In this document: positions 45,086 through 56,555 of the stretch, piece after piece
Layout: each line of letters begins with the position of its first letter
How positions within the stretch are numbered: the first letter of the stretch is position 1
Assembly: GCA_022560025.1 (NCBI GenBank)
Contig: JAFISE010000038.1
Coordinates: 1 to 64,000, forward strand
Source: Stagonosporopsis chrysanthemi
Lineage: Eukaryota > Ascomycota > Dothideomycetes > Pleosporales > Didymellaceae
DNA: 64,000 nt
Direction of reading: 5' to 3'
Translations under genes and position numbers: made by a program
The notes under the pieces: generated by a model
Seen by the model: the letters and a program-made list of their open reading frames with translations, nothing else
The model's database searches: none
What the model was told of the DNA's origin: nothing

Positions 45086-46414
45086 ATGTTCATCAAGACG
45101 GACCCCATACCTATGACGGCTCCTGCCCGGGACTCACTCATAGCCATCGCAGTGTTATGGGTCCTGTTCGCTATTACGGTCGGCTTCCGGTTTCTGGGCC
45201 GAGTACGAGGGATGGGTCTTGGGCTGGATGACATTCTATCAGCTGTAGCCTTGGTGTGTACCCTGACCATGAGCGATACAACATGCGGTTGCTTATACCA
45301 CCCAGATTCTCTCCAGCAGTACGATTGGCATGAATGCTGCGGTGTTCACAATCGGTACGTACTAAAGTTTGACTCAATTTTATGAAGTATACTCATGGAA
45401 AGACAGGCGTGGGCTGGGACTTTGACCCCAAGTCTTCGGTGTTCCCAACACGTAAGTGCAAGCGCATTGTACATGAGGCTCCGGCCTTGCTGACTCCTAA
45501 CAGTGACACACAATCTGCCTGTTATCATGCAAATAACGTTTGCTTTCACTCTGATCTACATCTGGTGTCTCGCGGCCCTCAAGATGAGCCAGCTTGCCCT
45601 GTATATGCGCGTCTTCGCAGTCCAGCTGCGATGGTGGGTATACGGCATCAGTGCAATCGTTGTGGTCTGGGCCGTTATCTTCAATTTTCTCTTCATCTTC
45701 CTCTGCGACCCTATCTCCCAACAATGGACCATTGAGCGTGTCGGTCATTGCATGGATCAGATCCTTCTCCTGAAGTGCTTGATCATGACCAACTTGGTTA
45801 CGGACTTGGCCATCGTCATATTGCCCATCCGGTCAGTGTGGGCGCTGCAGATGCGTAAGACTGAGAAAATTGCTGTGCTGGCTTGTTTCGGTCTCGGAGG
45901 CGCTTGCGTTTTTATTTCGCTCGCCAGATTTAGTAAGGTCCTCGCATTATACACACGGGATGACACTGACAGCTCTCCAGTCCAAATCTACACCATCGAC
46001 CTCATTGGCAATCTCACCGGAACTTCCCTTACCACTTTCATGCTTTGCACAGTCGAGCTCATGTTGGCGGGACTCTGCATTAACATCCCCTTGCTTCGAC
46101 CCTTCTACATCCGTTTGAGGGCGAAGTACAAGTCTTCGACCGGGAGCTCATCTGGAGGACTGGGTTCGCACAAAGCATCGGGCTCAAGGCAATTGGGCGA
46201 TGGGGCAGCCAGAGCAAACAACCACATGGCATGGATCGAGCTGGTACGTGCATATACAACTTGTGGAAGAACAGCCGCTGACAACATCTAGGCGGACAAA
46301 GACCAGACGTTTGTTACATCTGATGACGCGAGCTCGGAGCGGAAGCTCACCACGCACCAAGCAGGAGACGATGCCATTCATGTCCAGAAAGACTGGGTTG
46401 TTTCACGGGTATGA
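45086..46414 (+). CDS. Fungal rhodopsin-like seven-helix membrane protein (first copy)
   Basis: Exons 45086-45253, 45306-45354, 45407-45451, 45504-46243 and 46292-46414; introns of 48-52 bp; 374 residues. The short exons rebuild the family core: ILSSSTIGMNAAVFTIG, then VGWDFDPKSSVFP, then THNLPVIMQITFAFTLIYIW. Seven helices are visible, including WWVYGISAIVVVWAVIF, LVTDLAIVILPIRSVW and TFMLCTVELMLAGLCINIPLL. The pattern is that of the large Pezizomycotina family of rhodopsin-domain integral membrane proteins (PTH11-related, without CFEM). Members are presumed surface receptors, but ligands are mostly unknown. The C-terminal tail is short, Ser/Gly-rich and ends VQKDWVVSRV. The first intron's donor (GTGTGT, 45254) has near-equivalent neighbours, so that junction is the least certain. 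Confidence 0.85.
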
Positions 46415-46987
46415 GGAGAGTTCGTCTTTGTTTGTCGTATGTACGAGATGTAGTTCTATACCCTGTTCGCAGCGCCGTCATCCGTAGCGCGCGAGGCGTT
46501 TTCCTTTATTGTATACCCAAGCTGAAGCTGAAGCGGTACCAAGGTGATTGGCACCCAGATGTTTCACCTTTCTCACATCACACTGTGTCCTCTATACCAG
46601 ATTTCAGCGATTTAACATAGCTTCATGACGAGTAGCATGTCTTATTCCTTCGTTTTGAAGGATCCCTCTCGGCCACGGTATTGGGTCCATCTTTATGACC
46701 TATCGCATCATATCCATTAGGCACCAGCACAGCAGTAAAATAGCAAAGCTACAGTCTCCGCAGCGCAATCCGGCAATTGAGATGTTTCTTCGCTTGAAAG
46801 TTGTGCCCTGATTGCCGAGCAATGAAGTCAAGCTTGCAATTCTCAGTCCGTCTACACTGAGGGGTACAGCTTACGTCCCATAATCGGGCCGTCGGCATTG
46901 GTTCCGGAAGGGCCGCGCGATTAACTTGTGCTAGGCTGCGCACTGCAAGATGGCTGGGAGATGACAAGACAGACCTATTGTCGCGCC
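46415..46987. other. Intergenic between convergent genes
   Basis: About 570 bp holding the 3' ends of the rhodopsin-like gene and the JmjC gene. No other feature seen. Confidence 0.5.
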
Positions 46988-48475
46988 TCAGTTAAACCAG
47001 AAGCTTACACTGAAGCTGGAGCTGAGGCTCTTGACATAATGCCACCAACCGGCGGGGAGGTACAGGCACTCGCCCGGCCCGAGAACGCCCTCGCTGTACT
47101 TCGCCGTCGCAAAACCTGGGAACTGGCCCTCGAAGTGCTGCCTCCTTAGCCGGATAACATCATCATCTTCTTCCTTTCTCTGCTCTCTTCGTTCACGATC
47201 TGTATCAAAGCTACGCCCCTGTCCTACGCCTATTTCAGGGAACGCTTCCATCGCCTCATCCAGATCCACAAGACTGGTGTTGCTCATGTCCACACCGTTC
47301 TCGTCCACACTCCTCGGGTGCAGCCGCTCGGTCTGATCTGGTGCGTACAGCCTCACGTACTTATACCCCACGACCTGCGCCAGTATGTTGTGATACGGAT
47401 CTGTGTGCAACGGCGAGATCGTTCCTTTGGGCCCAAACCACGCATTGAGAAGCGGGTCTTCCAGCTTGGGCGTCTCTTTGACGTTCGGCAGCGGGTGTGA
47501 CGCAGGATCACAGTAGCAAAAGTCTGGGACTGAGATGTCGGCGCGCAGGGAGGGAATCTGGGCGAAGAGGTCGTGTTGGGCGAGATAACCCGTTGGGAGC
47601 TTGTCTTGTGATAGCGTAGCCTGGTTGAGCATGTACGTTGACATGAAGTCTTTGAATGTAGTGATCTTCTGGCCCCAGCCGGAGTCGGTGTAGCTTCGCC
47701 CTGTTTCTATGGGGACAAGGCGCCTGCCTCCGAGAGTGCGTTTGAGAAGATAGTTCGGGTCGCTCCATGGTCGCTCTGATAGTGCGGGCCAATATTGTAT
47801 CGCATGCGCAATGATAAGAGGCGTATGCGTCGCAGGGGAGGAGAGCTTCTTTTGGAAAGCGGACAGACTTGGACTATCGCATCGAGGAATGGGGTGGCGT
47901 AGTACGATGTTGGGTTCGACGACTGCATCTGGCAACACTGAATGCGTTGAACCAGCATGATTTAACTTCAGCTTCTTTGCTGGGCGCTCTGATGAACCTG
48001 GTGCTGCATCATTAGGTCCACTTGTAGACAGCTCCTCCTCTAGCGTAGTGAACCAGAGCTCTATAAGTTCTTCTCTTAAAGGCGCTCCAGTCAGGATCAG
48101 TGTCATGTCCAGCAATCTGACAACGTCGTCTACCCAGGAACCATCTGCATGTGCTTGCCTGACTTGTTCTTCAGTCTTCCTTAGAGCTCTCCACAAAGCA
48201 GCATCCGTATACAGTCTCCTCCAACACGCCTGTACATCTTTGTATGGGACATCGTGCAGCTTCTGATATGCTAGCTTTTCAGCGAGGTAAGGGTTCGCAC
48301 GTAGCAAGGACAGCGCTGCGCGGCCGCATCCGATAATCGCATCGCCTTCGTGTGCTTTGGTCAGTTCATGCTGGGTCAATTGGATGACTTCCTCGAGAGT
48401 TGGCGCAGTGTTGGAGGCAGCCGATGTCACAGCATCTGGCGACGATGATGTTTCTTCGCCGCTGTGAGGAGACAT
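46988..48475 (-). CDS. JmjC-domain protein of the KDM8/JMJD5 type
   Basis: Single exon, 495 residues from the ATG at 48475. The N-terminal half is helical (QLTQHELTKAHEGDAIIGCG, LAYQKLHDVPYKDVQACWRR) as in JMJD5. The cupin core begins with PLIIAHAIQYWPAL and RPWSDPNYL. Fe(II) ligands are His357 and Asp359 in WFGPKGTISPLHTDPYHNI and the distal His479 in PAGWWHYVKSL; GYKYVRLYAP follows the first pair. The family comprises 2-oxoglutarate-dependent hydroxylases or histone-tail-processing enzymes in the nucleus. All metal ligands are present, so it should be active. An acidic insert (about residues 425-440) and the Ser-rich start are not conserved. A longer frame upstream uses no ATG. Confidence 0.9.
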   Translation of the reverse strand: MSPHSGEETSSSPDAVTSAASNTAPTLEEVIQLTQHELTKAHEGDAIIGCGRAALSLLRANPYLAEKLAYQKLHDVPYKDVQACWRRLYTDAALWRALRKTEEQVRQAHADGSWVDDVVRLLDMTLILTGAPLREELIELWFTTLEEELSTSGPNDAAPGSSERPAKKLKLNHAGSTHSVLPDAVVEPNIVLRHPIPRCDSPSLSAFQKKLSSPATHTPLIIAHAIQYWPALSERPWSDPNYLLKRTLGGRRLVPIETGRSYTDSGWGQKITTFKDFMSTYMLNQATLSQDKLPTGYLAQHDLFAQIPSLRADISVPDFCYCDPASHPLPNVKETPKLEDPLLNAWFGPKGTISPLHTDPYHNILAQVVGYKYVRLYAPDQTERLHPRSVDENGVDMSNTSLVDLDEAMEAFPEIGVGQGRSFDTDRERREQRKEEDDDVIRLRRQHFEGQFPGFATAKYSEGVLGPGECLYLPAGWWHYVKSLSSSFSVSFWFN

Positions 48476-48949
48476 GTCTGAGAACCGAGGTGGATGCTCG
48501 AAGCTTTGACATCGACGCTTTGACACCACGTGCCGTGTTCCATCATTCCCTGTGACCAATTCTCCGAACACGACTCCACTGTCCTTGCTTTCGTCGAAAG
48601 CTTATTTGACGCTACTGCATGTCGCGCAACGGCGCTGCAGGGAAACAAAGTTTTGCGGGTGTGGACAGGTTCTACAACATCACACAAGCAAGGGTAAAAG
48701 GTAGATCATTGAATGTTGAATTATGTATTGACTGAGCCAAAATTATGGCTGCACTCAGAAACTGATACTATATCGTACAGCGTTGGCCTTGCACTTAGGG
48801 TGGAACGCCATGACCTTCATAATTCGTAAGACATGAGACGCCAACCATGGGGGATATCGTGCAAGTACGTAAGGGAAAGGAAACGAGAAGGCGCCGGCAT
48901 GCTATGCATAAGCAGAAGCTCACGCCGGAGCTGGGTATCACGCTAAGAA
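48476..48949. other. Intergenic, promoter of JmjC gene and 3' end of next gene
   Basis: About 470 bp, no gene seen. Confidence 0.5.
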
Positions 48950-50733
48950 TCATTTGGAAGGAGTAGAGGAAGAGGAAAGCAGCCCGCCTGCATCTTGCAG
49001 GGATGGAACATCGTAGCTGGTGTGCGTAGATGTACGTGTTATGGGTGCATAGGTGCGGGTACTAATGAGGCCTCCGGCGTCCTGGAGCGATGGAACCCTG
49101 TAGCTTGTCTGTGCAGGGCTGTGGTGCAAGGATGAACTGCGCACACGCTGAAGGTTGAGACTATTCGATGATGTGGAATGCGTTGAAGGAGACGCAAAAG
49201 CTTTCTGCTCCATCTCAATCTCACGATCCTCAGACAGTAAGCCGCCAGGATCGCGCAGTTGATTGCTGGGTCGCGCAGACATTTCATAATCTTCTGACTG
49301 CTGCGACAGGCGTGACGATCGACGTGCTGGCGGAGGATACGCGCGGCCATTAGGCATGAGCGGATTTGAGGCTCTTGACCCGCGACGTGGTTGCGTTGCG
49401 AAATCATGCGTGAGAACGGAATCGGTGGGGGAAGGTGATGTGGCCGATCCATTTTCCAGCAAACCACCAACATCGAAGAATGAGACTCGTCTGCCACTGC
49501 TGGCGCGGGGGCTAGGCACAGGATCTCGAATATCGGCTGCTTTTACATTCGAGTTGCTAGTGGAGCCAGTGCCTGCATCCGGGAATTGCCAATTGGTGTT
49601 TGCAAAAGGTCCAGGCTGTTGCACAGGCGCTAGTAGACCTAAATCGGCCATCGGTGCAGGTCTAGGCACGCTTGTCTTCTTTTCGGCCAATTCAGGTTTT
49701 GTTCGATAGCCAAGTGACCGCGCAAGGTCTTCGTCGCTGCTCCATTGTTGGAGTGTGTGCGTGCGAGCGGAGCCTCTGCGCTCCATGCTGTCGGTGGTAG
49801 ACGGAGCCTTGAACTTTGCCTTTTTGAGACCTCGATCGCGTAGGAAGGAACCCAGGACGATAGCATTTGAGACAATAGTGGCAGCGAGAATCTCGGACGA
49901 TGCGAACATGGACCGAAATTGTTGGACGCCGCGTCTGTCAATGACCATGGGGACACGTGCTGCTGTGATGACAATGAGCACGGCCGACAGCGAGAAGAGC
50001 GCTATAAGAGAGATCTTCCTTTTCAAAGTCATGCCAGAGTAGATGATGATGGGGATGGGGAAGGTGATTAGAAGAATGTCCGTGATGATATCGGCAACGC
50101 CCATGGTGATCAGCTGCGCGAAGCCCTGGCGGCATTGTGGCTTTGGGGTTGGTTTGACCTGCCAATAGTGGGTGAAGGGCTGGCATTCGGCCAAGGTTGC
50201 AATGAGAACGGCAATGAAGGTGACGGCGAGGAATATGCGGATGGCGCGCAGTCCCCACTCATAACCTTTCTTCCAGAAGCGCTCGGTGAGCCGCTTCAGA
50301 AATTCGGATACCGTGTACTTGGCCATCCATATGCTGTGTGACGTTAGATCTGACGTGGTTACTGGAATGGAAGCTGGTCGTCTTACAACATGGCGTAGAA
50401 GACTCGTGCTGCAAGAACCATCTGCGACCCGATCTCCCGGTGCCGGATCCTAACCGGGTCGTTCAGGGCGCTGACGTTGACATTGTTGGTGCCCCAGATT
50501 AGGACGACATGCACAAAGCACATGCGCGCGATCAGCGGAACAATGCTAAGGGCCATGATCTTGTCCTCTCTGAAGAGGCGTTCGTTGCGGATGTAGCGGC
50601 CAGACAGGCGGAGACCGATGATGACGAGGGAGAAGATGGTGCACCACCAGCTGTAGAGCAGGGTTGGGTTGTTGGCGGTGCGGGTGCGGCGCTCAGGCGG
50701 GGAGTCATTGTAGATGCTGCGCGGGAGTATCAT
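48950..50733 (-). CDS. Fungal rhodopsin-like seven-helix membrane protein (second copy)
   Basis: Exons 50733-50387 and 50333-48950, intron 50334-50386 (53 bp); 576 residues. The join gives VFYAMFIWMAKYTVSEFLKRL. Helices include LLYSWWCTIFSLVIIGLRL, RIFLAVTFIAVLIATLAECQPF, LITMGVADIITDILLITFPI and the last ILAATIVSNAIVLGSFL. ECQPFTHYW and CRQGFAQLITMGVADI are hallmarks of the fungal rhodopsin-domain family. It is only distantly like the other copy at 45 kb. It differs by a disordered cytosolic tail of about 300 residues with a recurring Gly-Gly-Leu-Leu motif: DVGGLLENG, DPGGLLSEDRE, and two near-identical terminal copies of SY-x-VPSLQDAGGL. The tail is rich in Ser, Arg and Pro and likely phosphorylated. 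Confidence 0.83.
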
Positions 50734-53059
50734 GCTGGTGAGCAATGCCCCAGTCTCTCACCCCGGAGTGGGAGCGCTGCTGGCTGTCGCGTGCTCAGTG
50801 ACTCGAGGCGGTAGCGTCGGCGGGTCTTGGAGGAGCAAGATAGGGTGCAGGGACCATGTCTTCTCGCTTGTGTGCGACGTCGCTGGCGTACCGAGGTGCT
50901 GGGCGCGATCAAGGCACGCGGCGTTAGGTGCCGGCAGGGGCAGCAGTACCGTCGCGGGTCGCGGGTCGCGGGTGCGTGCAGTCGTCCTCGATGGAGGTGT
51001 CGTGAGGGACTGCGACAGGCGGCCGAGCACGAGTAGATGAGGAGCCGCGTTATCGCATCCCGCCCAGAGCGAGGGCCGTCAGCGGGTCGCGCGAGTATGT
51101 GGCGGTGTTTTAGCGTCCAGGCACTTACACGGACTTTGGATGCCGCCAACGTCGCCAACACGGCCGAGCCCTCTTGGGGACAGATACCGAGCAGCACTGA
51201 TAGGCGCAACGACCCTTGTGACCGCGTCAAAGTCGGAGATGCGAGCCCTTGCAGCCTTTAATCTCGCAGTCGAGGTCGACCAGGGCACCGCCAGCGACGC
51301 TGCTGCAGGCTTGCAAATCCGATAGCGCCAGTCTCTCCCGCGGTGAGTCTGAGAAGTCGTGGGTGCGGCTTTGAGGTCGGTAGCCTGCTTACCGCTGACT
51401 GGCTGGTGCCTCTAATGGTTCCTTTGTCTGTTCGAGCATGGCATCCAGTATCGCCGACAGCTACTAATATACACTCGGCCTTTTCCAAGACTGGCCCACC
51501 ATGTTCATGATTTTCGTTCCCGCGGCTCTGCGTCCAAGTGCGCAGCAGCTGTGCTTCCAGCTCGGTGATCTGGTGAGCAAGCTGGACGCCTACTTCTGCA
51601 ACACACGCACAGATTATTGGCCCGTCAATACAATACTTTGAGTGCGCGGCGTAAAAGCAGCCAGCCGTTGATCTTTCGCGGACAGACGTGCAGAGCGCCC
51701 CCCACGCTCGCCTGTCTCCACCCCCCGCTTTATGCATTGACGCATGCCTTTACCGCCTGTGAGGCTGGGCTGGGTTGGGCATTGCGCACCTCCAACGCTC
51801 TATTTATCTGTGTCTCAGACAGTCGTCAGCAGTAAGCAGGCTGGAGACCGCCGTGAGAGACTGTACGAAGAGGGCGCAATCGCCTTGCTGATCACGCCCA
51901 AGATTGTGGGAGGCTATCTGCAAGCGTCCGCTGTCCCATGCTGATCAGGGAGCGATGATGCATCAAGACGGCTCGTTGCCAATGACCTAATCCAGACGCG
52001 GGCACAACACAACACCGACACGTCCAGCTCGCTCGAGGCGTACTCAATAACGTTTGGTGCCACTGCCTTCTTAGCGACTGATCTGGCATTGTTGCACAAC
52101 GATACCACAGCAAGTTTTGACGTCCTCGGAGGTCTCGGCTGCCCGTGCGTCCTGAAACGGTTGTCGCGTGCACCAGCTACCTAGGTAGAGACTGCTGTAC
52201 AGTACTGTATGTACACATGCTTCCGTCATCGCGTGTTCTTGAGCAAGGCTATCGACATGCACTTCTCTTGATGGAATCCTGTTGGGATTCAACATGTGTC
52301 GTGCGTGCTATTTCTAGCAAGCAGACGCTGCTCCGCGACTACATACGTAGTTGTGCACTGATGACTGTTTGGGAGACGTTTGCATAGTAATCAGTCTTCC
52401 TGCAAGATTCAGGCACCTCGCGTTGTTGTTCAGCAGCTCCAAGCTCAATCATCTGCAGCTACTTGAAAGAGCAACAACAGAGAGATATGAACATGGTTCC
52501 ATCAGTAGGTGACAACCATGGAATTCAGGTTGTGCGACAGATGTGAGGGCCCTGATCCAGTGCAAAAGCTCGCGTGTGCGTCGGCCTTGAGACCGCCCCT
52601 CCTAAGGTTCCTGTTTTGCCATGGCGTCACGCACTAGCACCAGAGCTTCACATGCCAAAATCCCACAAGCGAGAAGAACAGCACGACATTTTGAGCAGCA
52701 GAGGCAACTGTGCCAGCCTGAACAGGCTTTCCGCTCAAGAGAACGGCGTCGAATGCCATGGTGAAATCGAAATGCCTATCATGTCGAAGTGACATCAATT
52801 CTGTGGAGCAGCGAGGACCCGCCTTGGTTGTTTGTGTGAACGCGATATGACGTTTTTCGCGGGAAGCTGGAACACTGTCGTGTGCTTGCACTGCGCAAAG
52901 GGACAAAGCGCCTCTTCCCTAGAAAACCAAACACGCCCCTGCTTCTTCTCTCCAGACCCAATCTTCACGCATTTGCAATCAGTCAATTCTTCCCTGCGCC
53001 TTCTCATTCCACCCTCCAAGCAACAGCAACCGCACGTCAACCGCACGTCCACCGCAACC
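50734..53059. other. Long intergenic region, no supported gene
   Basis: 2.3 kb. GC-rich near 50750-51300, where overlapping frames on both strands are open without similarity to anything. Minus-strand pieces at 51258-51737 and 51914-52108 look slightly protein-like but lack starts, consistent splice sites and family motifs. The last 200 bases are the likely leader of the reticulon gene. Confidence 0.45.
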
Positions 53060-54498
53060 ATGTCTGAAGCGCCGCGTGTCGAGCTGAGCAACACAGATCT
53101 GCCGGATCTGACTGACTTCTCCGCCCCTGCCCACAGCAACGGAAGCGCAAATCAGGCTTCGACACAGCAGACTGCAGGTGGCGCACAGGACAGCCTGCTG
53201 GAGTGTAAGGTGAGCAGCGGGACACAGAACGCCTCCGACTGCAGCCGAGAACCTTGCAACTAACGCCATATGACAGTGTTATCTGCACCTCGCACACCAC
53301 TGTGTTTTCCTCTCCTAACATACACACAGCAGCACAAAACACCATGGCCTCCATCCAGAATCATCCCTCGGTGCAGAACGCAAAGGAGACGGTCCTTAAC
53401 GGTATGGTAAGTACAGCATGTACCTTATCTGAGCCTCCAGGATGATTGCTAACGAGGTCTCGCGACACAGGTGCCCAAGTTGCCCGCTAGCAACCCAACG
53501 CTGATTTTGTAGGACCCGTTGCTCAGCAGGCCAAGGCAGAGGGAGCGAAGACTCGTGATGAGTTCGCAGACCTCGCCAACTCGAAGCAGATTCCTGAGCA
53601 GAAGACTGCCACCGGTCAGAACCTCACCCGTGAGTGATAACGCCATGACAGGTTTTGTGTAATACGACTTACACATGACAGACTACCACAGCATGTTCTA
53701 CCGCCTCTTGAGCTGGAAGAACCCCCGCGCGACCGGTATTTCCTTCGCCGCCGTCGTCCTCTTCATCTTCGCCACTCGTTATCTGAGCGTCATCCGTTAC
53801 ATCTTCAAGCTCACTTGGATTGTGCTCGGTACCACCGCTGCGGCAGAGGTCGCTGGCCAGGCCGCGCTCGGCAAGGGACTCACCTCCCAGTTCAGGCCGC
53901 GCCAGTACTTCACAATTCCCAAGGCATCTCTCGAGCGTCTGCTTGACGATGTCGAGCAGCTCATTAACTTCTTCGTCATCGAGTCTCAGCGCATCGTCTT
54001 CGCCGAGAACGTATACGTCACCATTGCTGCATTCTTCGCTTCCCTGGTCTCCTACTTCCTCATCAAGGTTAGCAGCTCTGCTACTGTGCTTGATCCCAGT
54101 ACTGACATTCACATCAGTTCGTTCCCATGTGGGGCCTTGCTCTCATCGCTACTATCATTACCTACCTCGGTCCGCTCGTCTACATCCAGAACAAGGAGGT
54201 CATCGACGCCCAGCTCGAGAAGGGCAGGTCTCTTGCCAGCCAGCAGGCTAGCCAGATCAGGGATATTGCCAGCAAGCAGGCCGCCAATGCCTCGCAGACT
54301 GTCCAGGGTCTTACCCAGCAGTACACCACCAAGGCTCAGGACACTATCAATCAGTACCGTGGACGCTCCCCCTCTGCTGAGGTCAAGAAGGAGGATTTCC
54401 CTGCTGCCCCCAAGACCGACATCAAGACCGAGCCCATTGCCGAGATCCCTACAACGCACGAGAACGAGCCTCCTCTCGTTCCTCAGACTGCTTTGTAA
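53060..54498 (+). CDS. RTN1: Reticulon-domain ER membrane-shaping protein
   Basis: Exons 53060-53204, 53330-53401, 53513-53629, 53682-54067 and 54118-54498; introns of 125, 111, 52 and 50 bp; 366 residues. The reticulon homology domain begins YHSMFYRLLSWKNPRATG and has two long hairpins (SFAAVVLFIFATRYLSVIRY and ITYLGPLVYI region) separated by FTIPKASLERLLDDVEQLINF. Reticulons insert as wedges and curve ER tubules. The C-terminal helix carries Gln/Ala repeats (SQQASQIRDIASKQAAN-like) that may be amphipathic. The first intron's acceptor offers two AGs three bases apart (CAG-CAG at 53327-53332). Using the GTAAGG donor at 53205 keeps the frame; GTGAGC at 53210 would break it. Confidence 0.88.
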
Positions 54499-55263
54499 GC
54501 GTCTGTGCCGAAAGTGAGCTCCCCAGAGTCACTTTCTAGCCCACTGTGGGCTTGAAGTTCTGCAAGCTCCACTCCTCCCTCCCTCGGCTACAGTCCGTCA
54601 GCACCTTGACGCACTCGCACATACCTCTTACGACCTCAGATGACGATTCCCACATTCGGTTCTTCACGACAATCATGAAAGGTTCAGATTGGACATATCC
54701 CACGCCTGTACATCATCTTCCCTAAAAGCCAATTCATCTCCTTGAGCGTTGGTATACTTACTCTTTCCTCTTGCTTCTTCATGTGTGTGTCCGGGTCGTG
54801 TACGGACGAGGGCATACAAAGGCATAGGCATCCGGGAGTTGGGGTTTACTTAGTAATCATATCTCAATTTCAATTGCTGGTTGTCTTGACATGCATGTTG
54901 AAATGCCGTATCTGAAGAGACTAGAAACTTGCAGACCGAAAGCGCAGTACATGGGGAGCACAGCTGCTGGCACAGCCCACCAACGTGTGAAATCCCAGAA
55001 CCGGTGATTACTGTGTGTCCAACGATGCAAATTACCTAGCCGGATCTCACGTCTTGTGTTCGTCCGGGCGCGGCATGACGGATGGTGAAAGCCAATTATA
55101 GCGCGGCGCTAAGCCTTGGGAGATCTGCATGCTAGGCTGCCGTGCTCCGTGTCGTCAGCACAGCCCAGCCCTTCGCCGCTCGGCCAGGCAACATCAAAGG
55201 ACGACCGTTCTCTCGACTCCCTTTCCTTTGTAACTTTCCAACAACACCTTCCATAGATCCAAC
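54499..55263. other. Intergenic, nothing assigned
   Basis: About 760 bp between two genes in the same direction. Pyrimidine-rich stretches near 55190-55260 probably form the leader of the next gene. No exon seen. Confidence 0.5.
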
Positions 55264-56555
55264 ATGGGAGTACAGAAACTCACCTTCGACGTGCTCTCGG
55301 GCCTCTACGTTCCCAGCGGAGACAACATCACCCGCGCTGTCCGCCGAGCGATCCAGCACCCTGCAGCTGTTGGCATCGTGAAGCGCGCTGTCGGTAATGG
55401 CGAAGATGCGGGCGAGGAGGTCGATATGCCGGTCTGGGGCATGGTGCTTTTGGGTGTAAGCTTTTATGCAGCCATCATCGCCTTGAGCCTGGTAAGTACC
55501 CCTGGCGTCGCCTCCTGAACCATGGGACATGCGGAATGCTGACTATGCTGCTCTAGCTGTCGTACATGCTCAAGGGAGTCGTCGCTACCCTCTGCATGGT
55601 CGAGACCCCACACGCCGCTATTACCATCTCTCCGTCCGATGAGCCCGCAACCAAGGACGAGAAGGAGGGCCTCCTGGAGACTGGTCCTACCATCACTCTC
55701 GTCCGCCAGAAGCCCATCACCTCCAGCATCCGCGCAACCATCAAGCACGTTGTCGCCCACGCTGGCCGTTTCGCTCGCTTCAGGGGCTTCAAGATTCACG
55801 CCGTTTACTCGCTCGCTTTCACCCTCGCCGTTCACTTCTTCACAGCCTTCTTCCTCTCCCTCGTCCCCAACGGCCTTCCCGGCCAGGCTATCCTCGTCAG
55901 CGGTCTGGCCGGCGCCGCCGTTGCCAACGTCCACGCCGCATGGACCCACAAGGTCGTCTCCATGCCCTCTGAGGCAACTTTCTGGCAGCGCGTCCCCAGC
56001 AAGTCGCACTGGAAGACCCTCGCCCCTGCCGCCGTCATCGCGTCCGCCATGCCTTACATCAGCATGTACTTGACGGTTGGCGTCGCCATCCTGCTCGGCC
56101 TGCACAAGGTCGAACAGAACAACCTTGAGCAGTACACCAGGGGCCAATTTATGTGCCTTGCCGTCCGCGCCCTGGCCACCGTCGTCTTTGGCATCTTCAC
56201 CTCGCTGTTCCTCTGCATCCCCGCCGTCGTCACACAGGTGCGCATCGAATCCTCCATCCTGTCGGACGACGACGACACCATCGTGCCTTTCGACCGCTCC
56301 TTCGGCGGCAAGGTCGTCAGCACCCTGCTCGGCGGCACCGGCAGCATCGGCTTCCTCGACGCCTGGCGCAGCTTCAACTGGGAGGCCCGCCGCCGCCTGC
56401 TGAAGCTGTACGTCAAGATCGGCGCGATTCTGTTCTTCGCCTTCTTTGTCGTTGCCCACGTCCTTGCTTTTGAGGTCTTTGCCGTCATGGGCCCGCAGCT
56501 GGGCAACTTCCTTGCCAAGGCTAGGCACGACGGCGGCTTTGTGCAGCAGAACTAG
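55264..56555 (+). CDS. Uncharacterised polytopic membrane protein
   Basis: Exons 55264-55491 and 55557-56555, intron 55492-55556 (65 bp, GTAAGT donor); 408 residues. The N-terminus SGLYVPSGDNITRAVRRAI precedes a first helix PVWGMVLLGVSFYAAIIALSL. The second part has at least four more helices, including YSLAFTLAVHFFTAFFLSLV, YISMYLTVGVAILLGL, VFGIFTSLFLCIPAVV and IGAILFFAFFVVAHVLAFEVF. Conserved-looking soluble blocks are IVPFDRSFGGKVV and FLDAWRSFNWEARRRLLKLY. Similar proteins are common in Pezizomycotina and, as I recall, often mislabelled as ubiquitin carriers; no ubiquitin-related motif is present. Function and membrane are unknown. Third-position GC is high, as in neighbouring well-expressed genes. 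Confidence 0.8.

Noticed and set aside
42056..50733. Secondary-metabolite gene cluster
   Set aside because: A P450 alone is not a cluster; there is no polyketide synthase, NRPS, terpene synthase or cluster regulator in the window.
50730..51737. Long frames on the minus strand in the GC-rich spacer
   Set aside because: Overlapping frames on both strands are open to a similar extent, and none shows motifs, conserved spacing or consistent splice sites.
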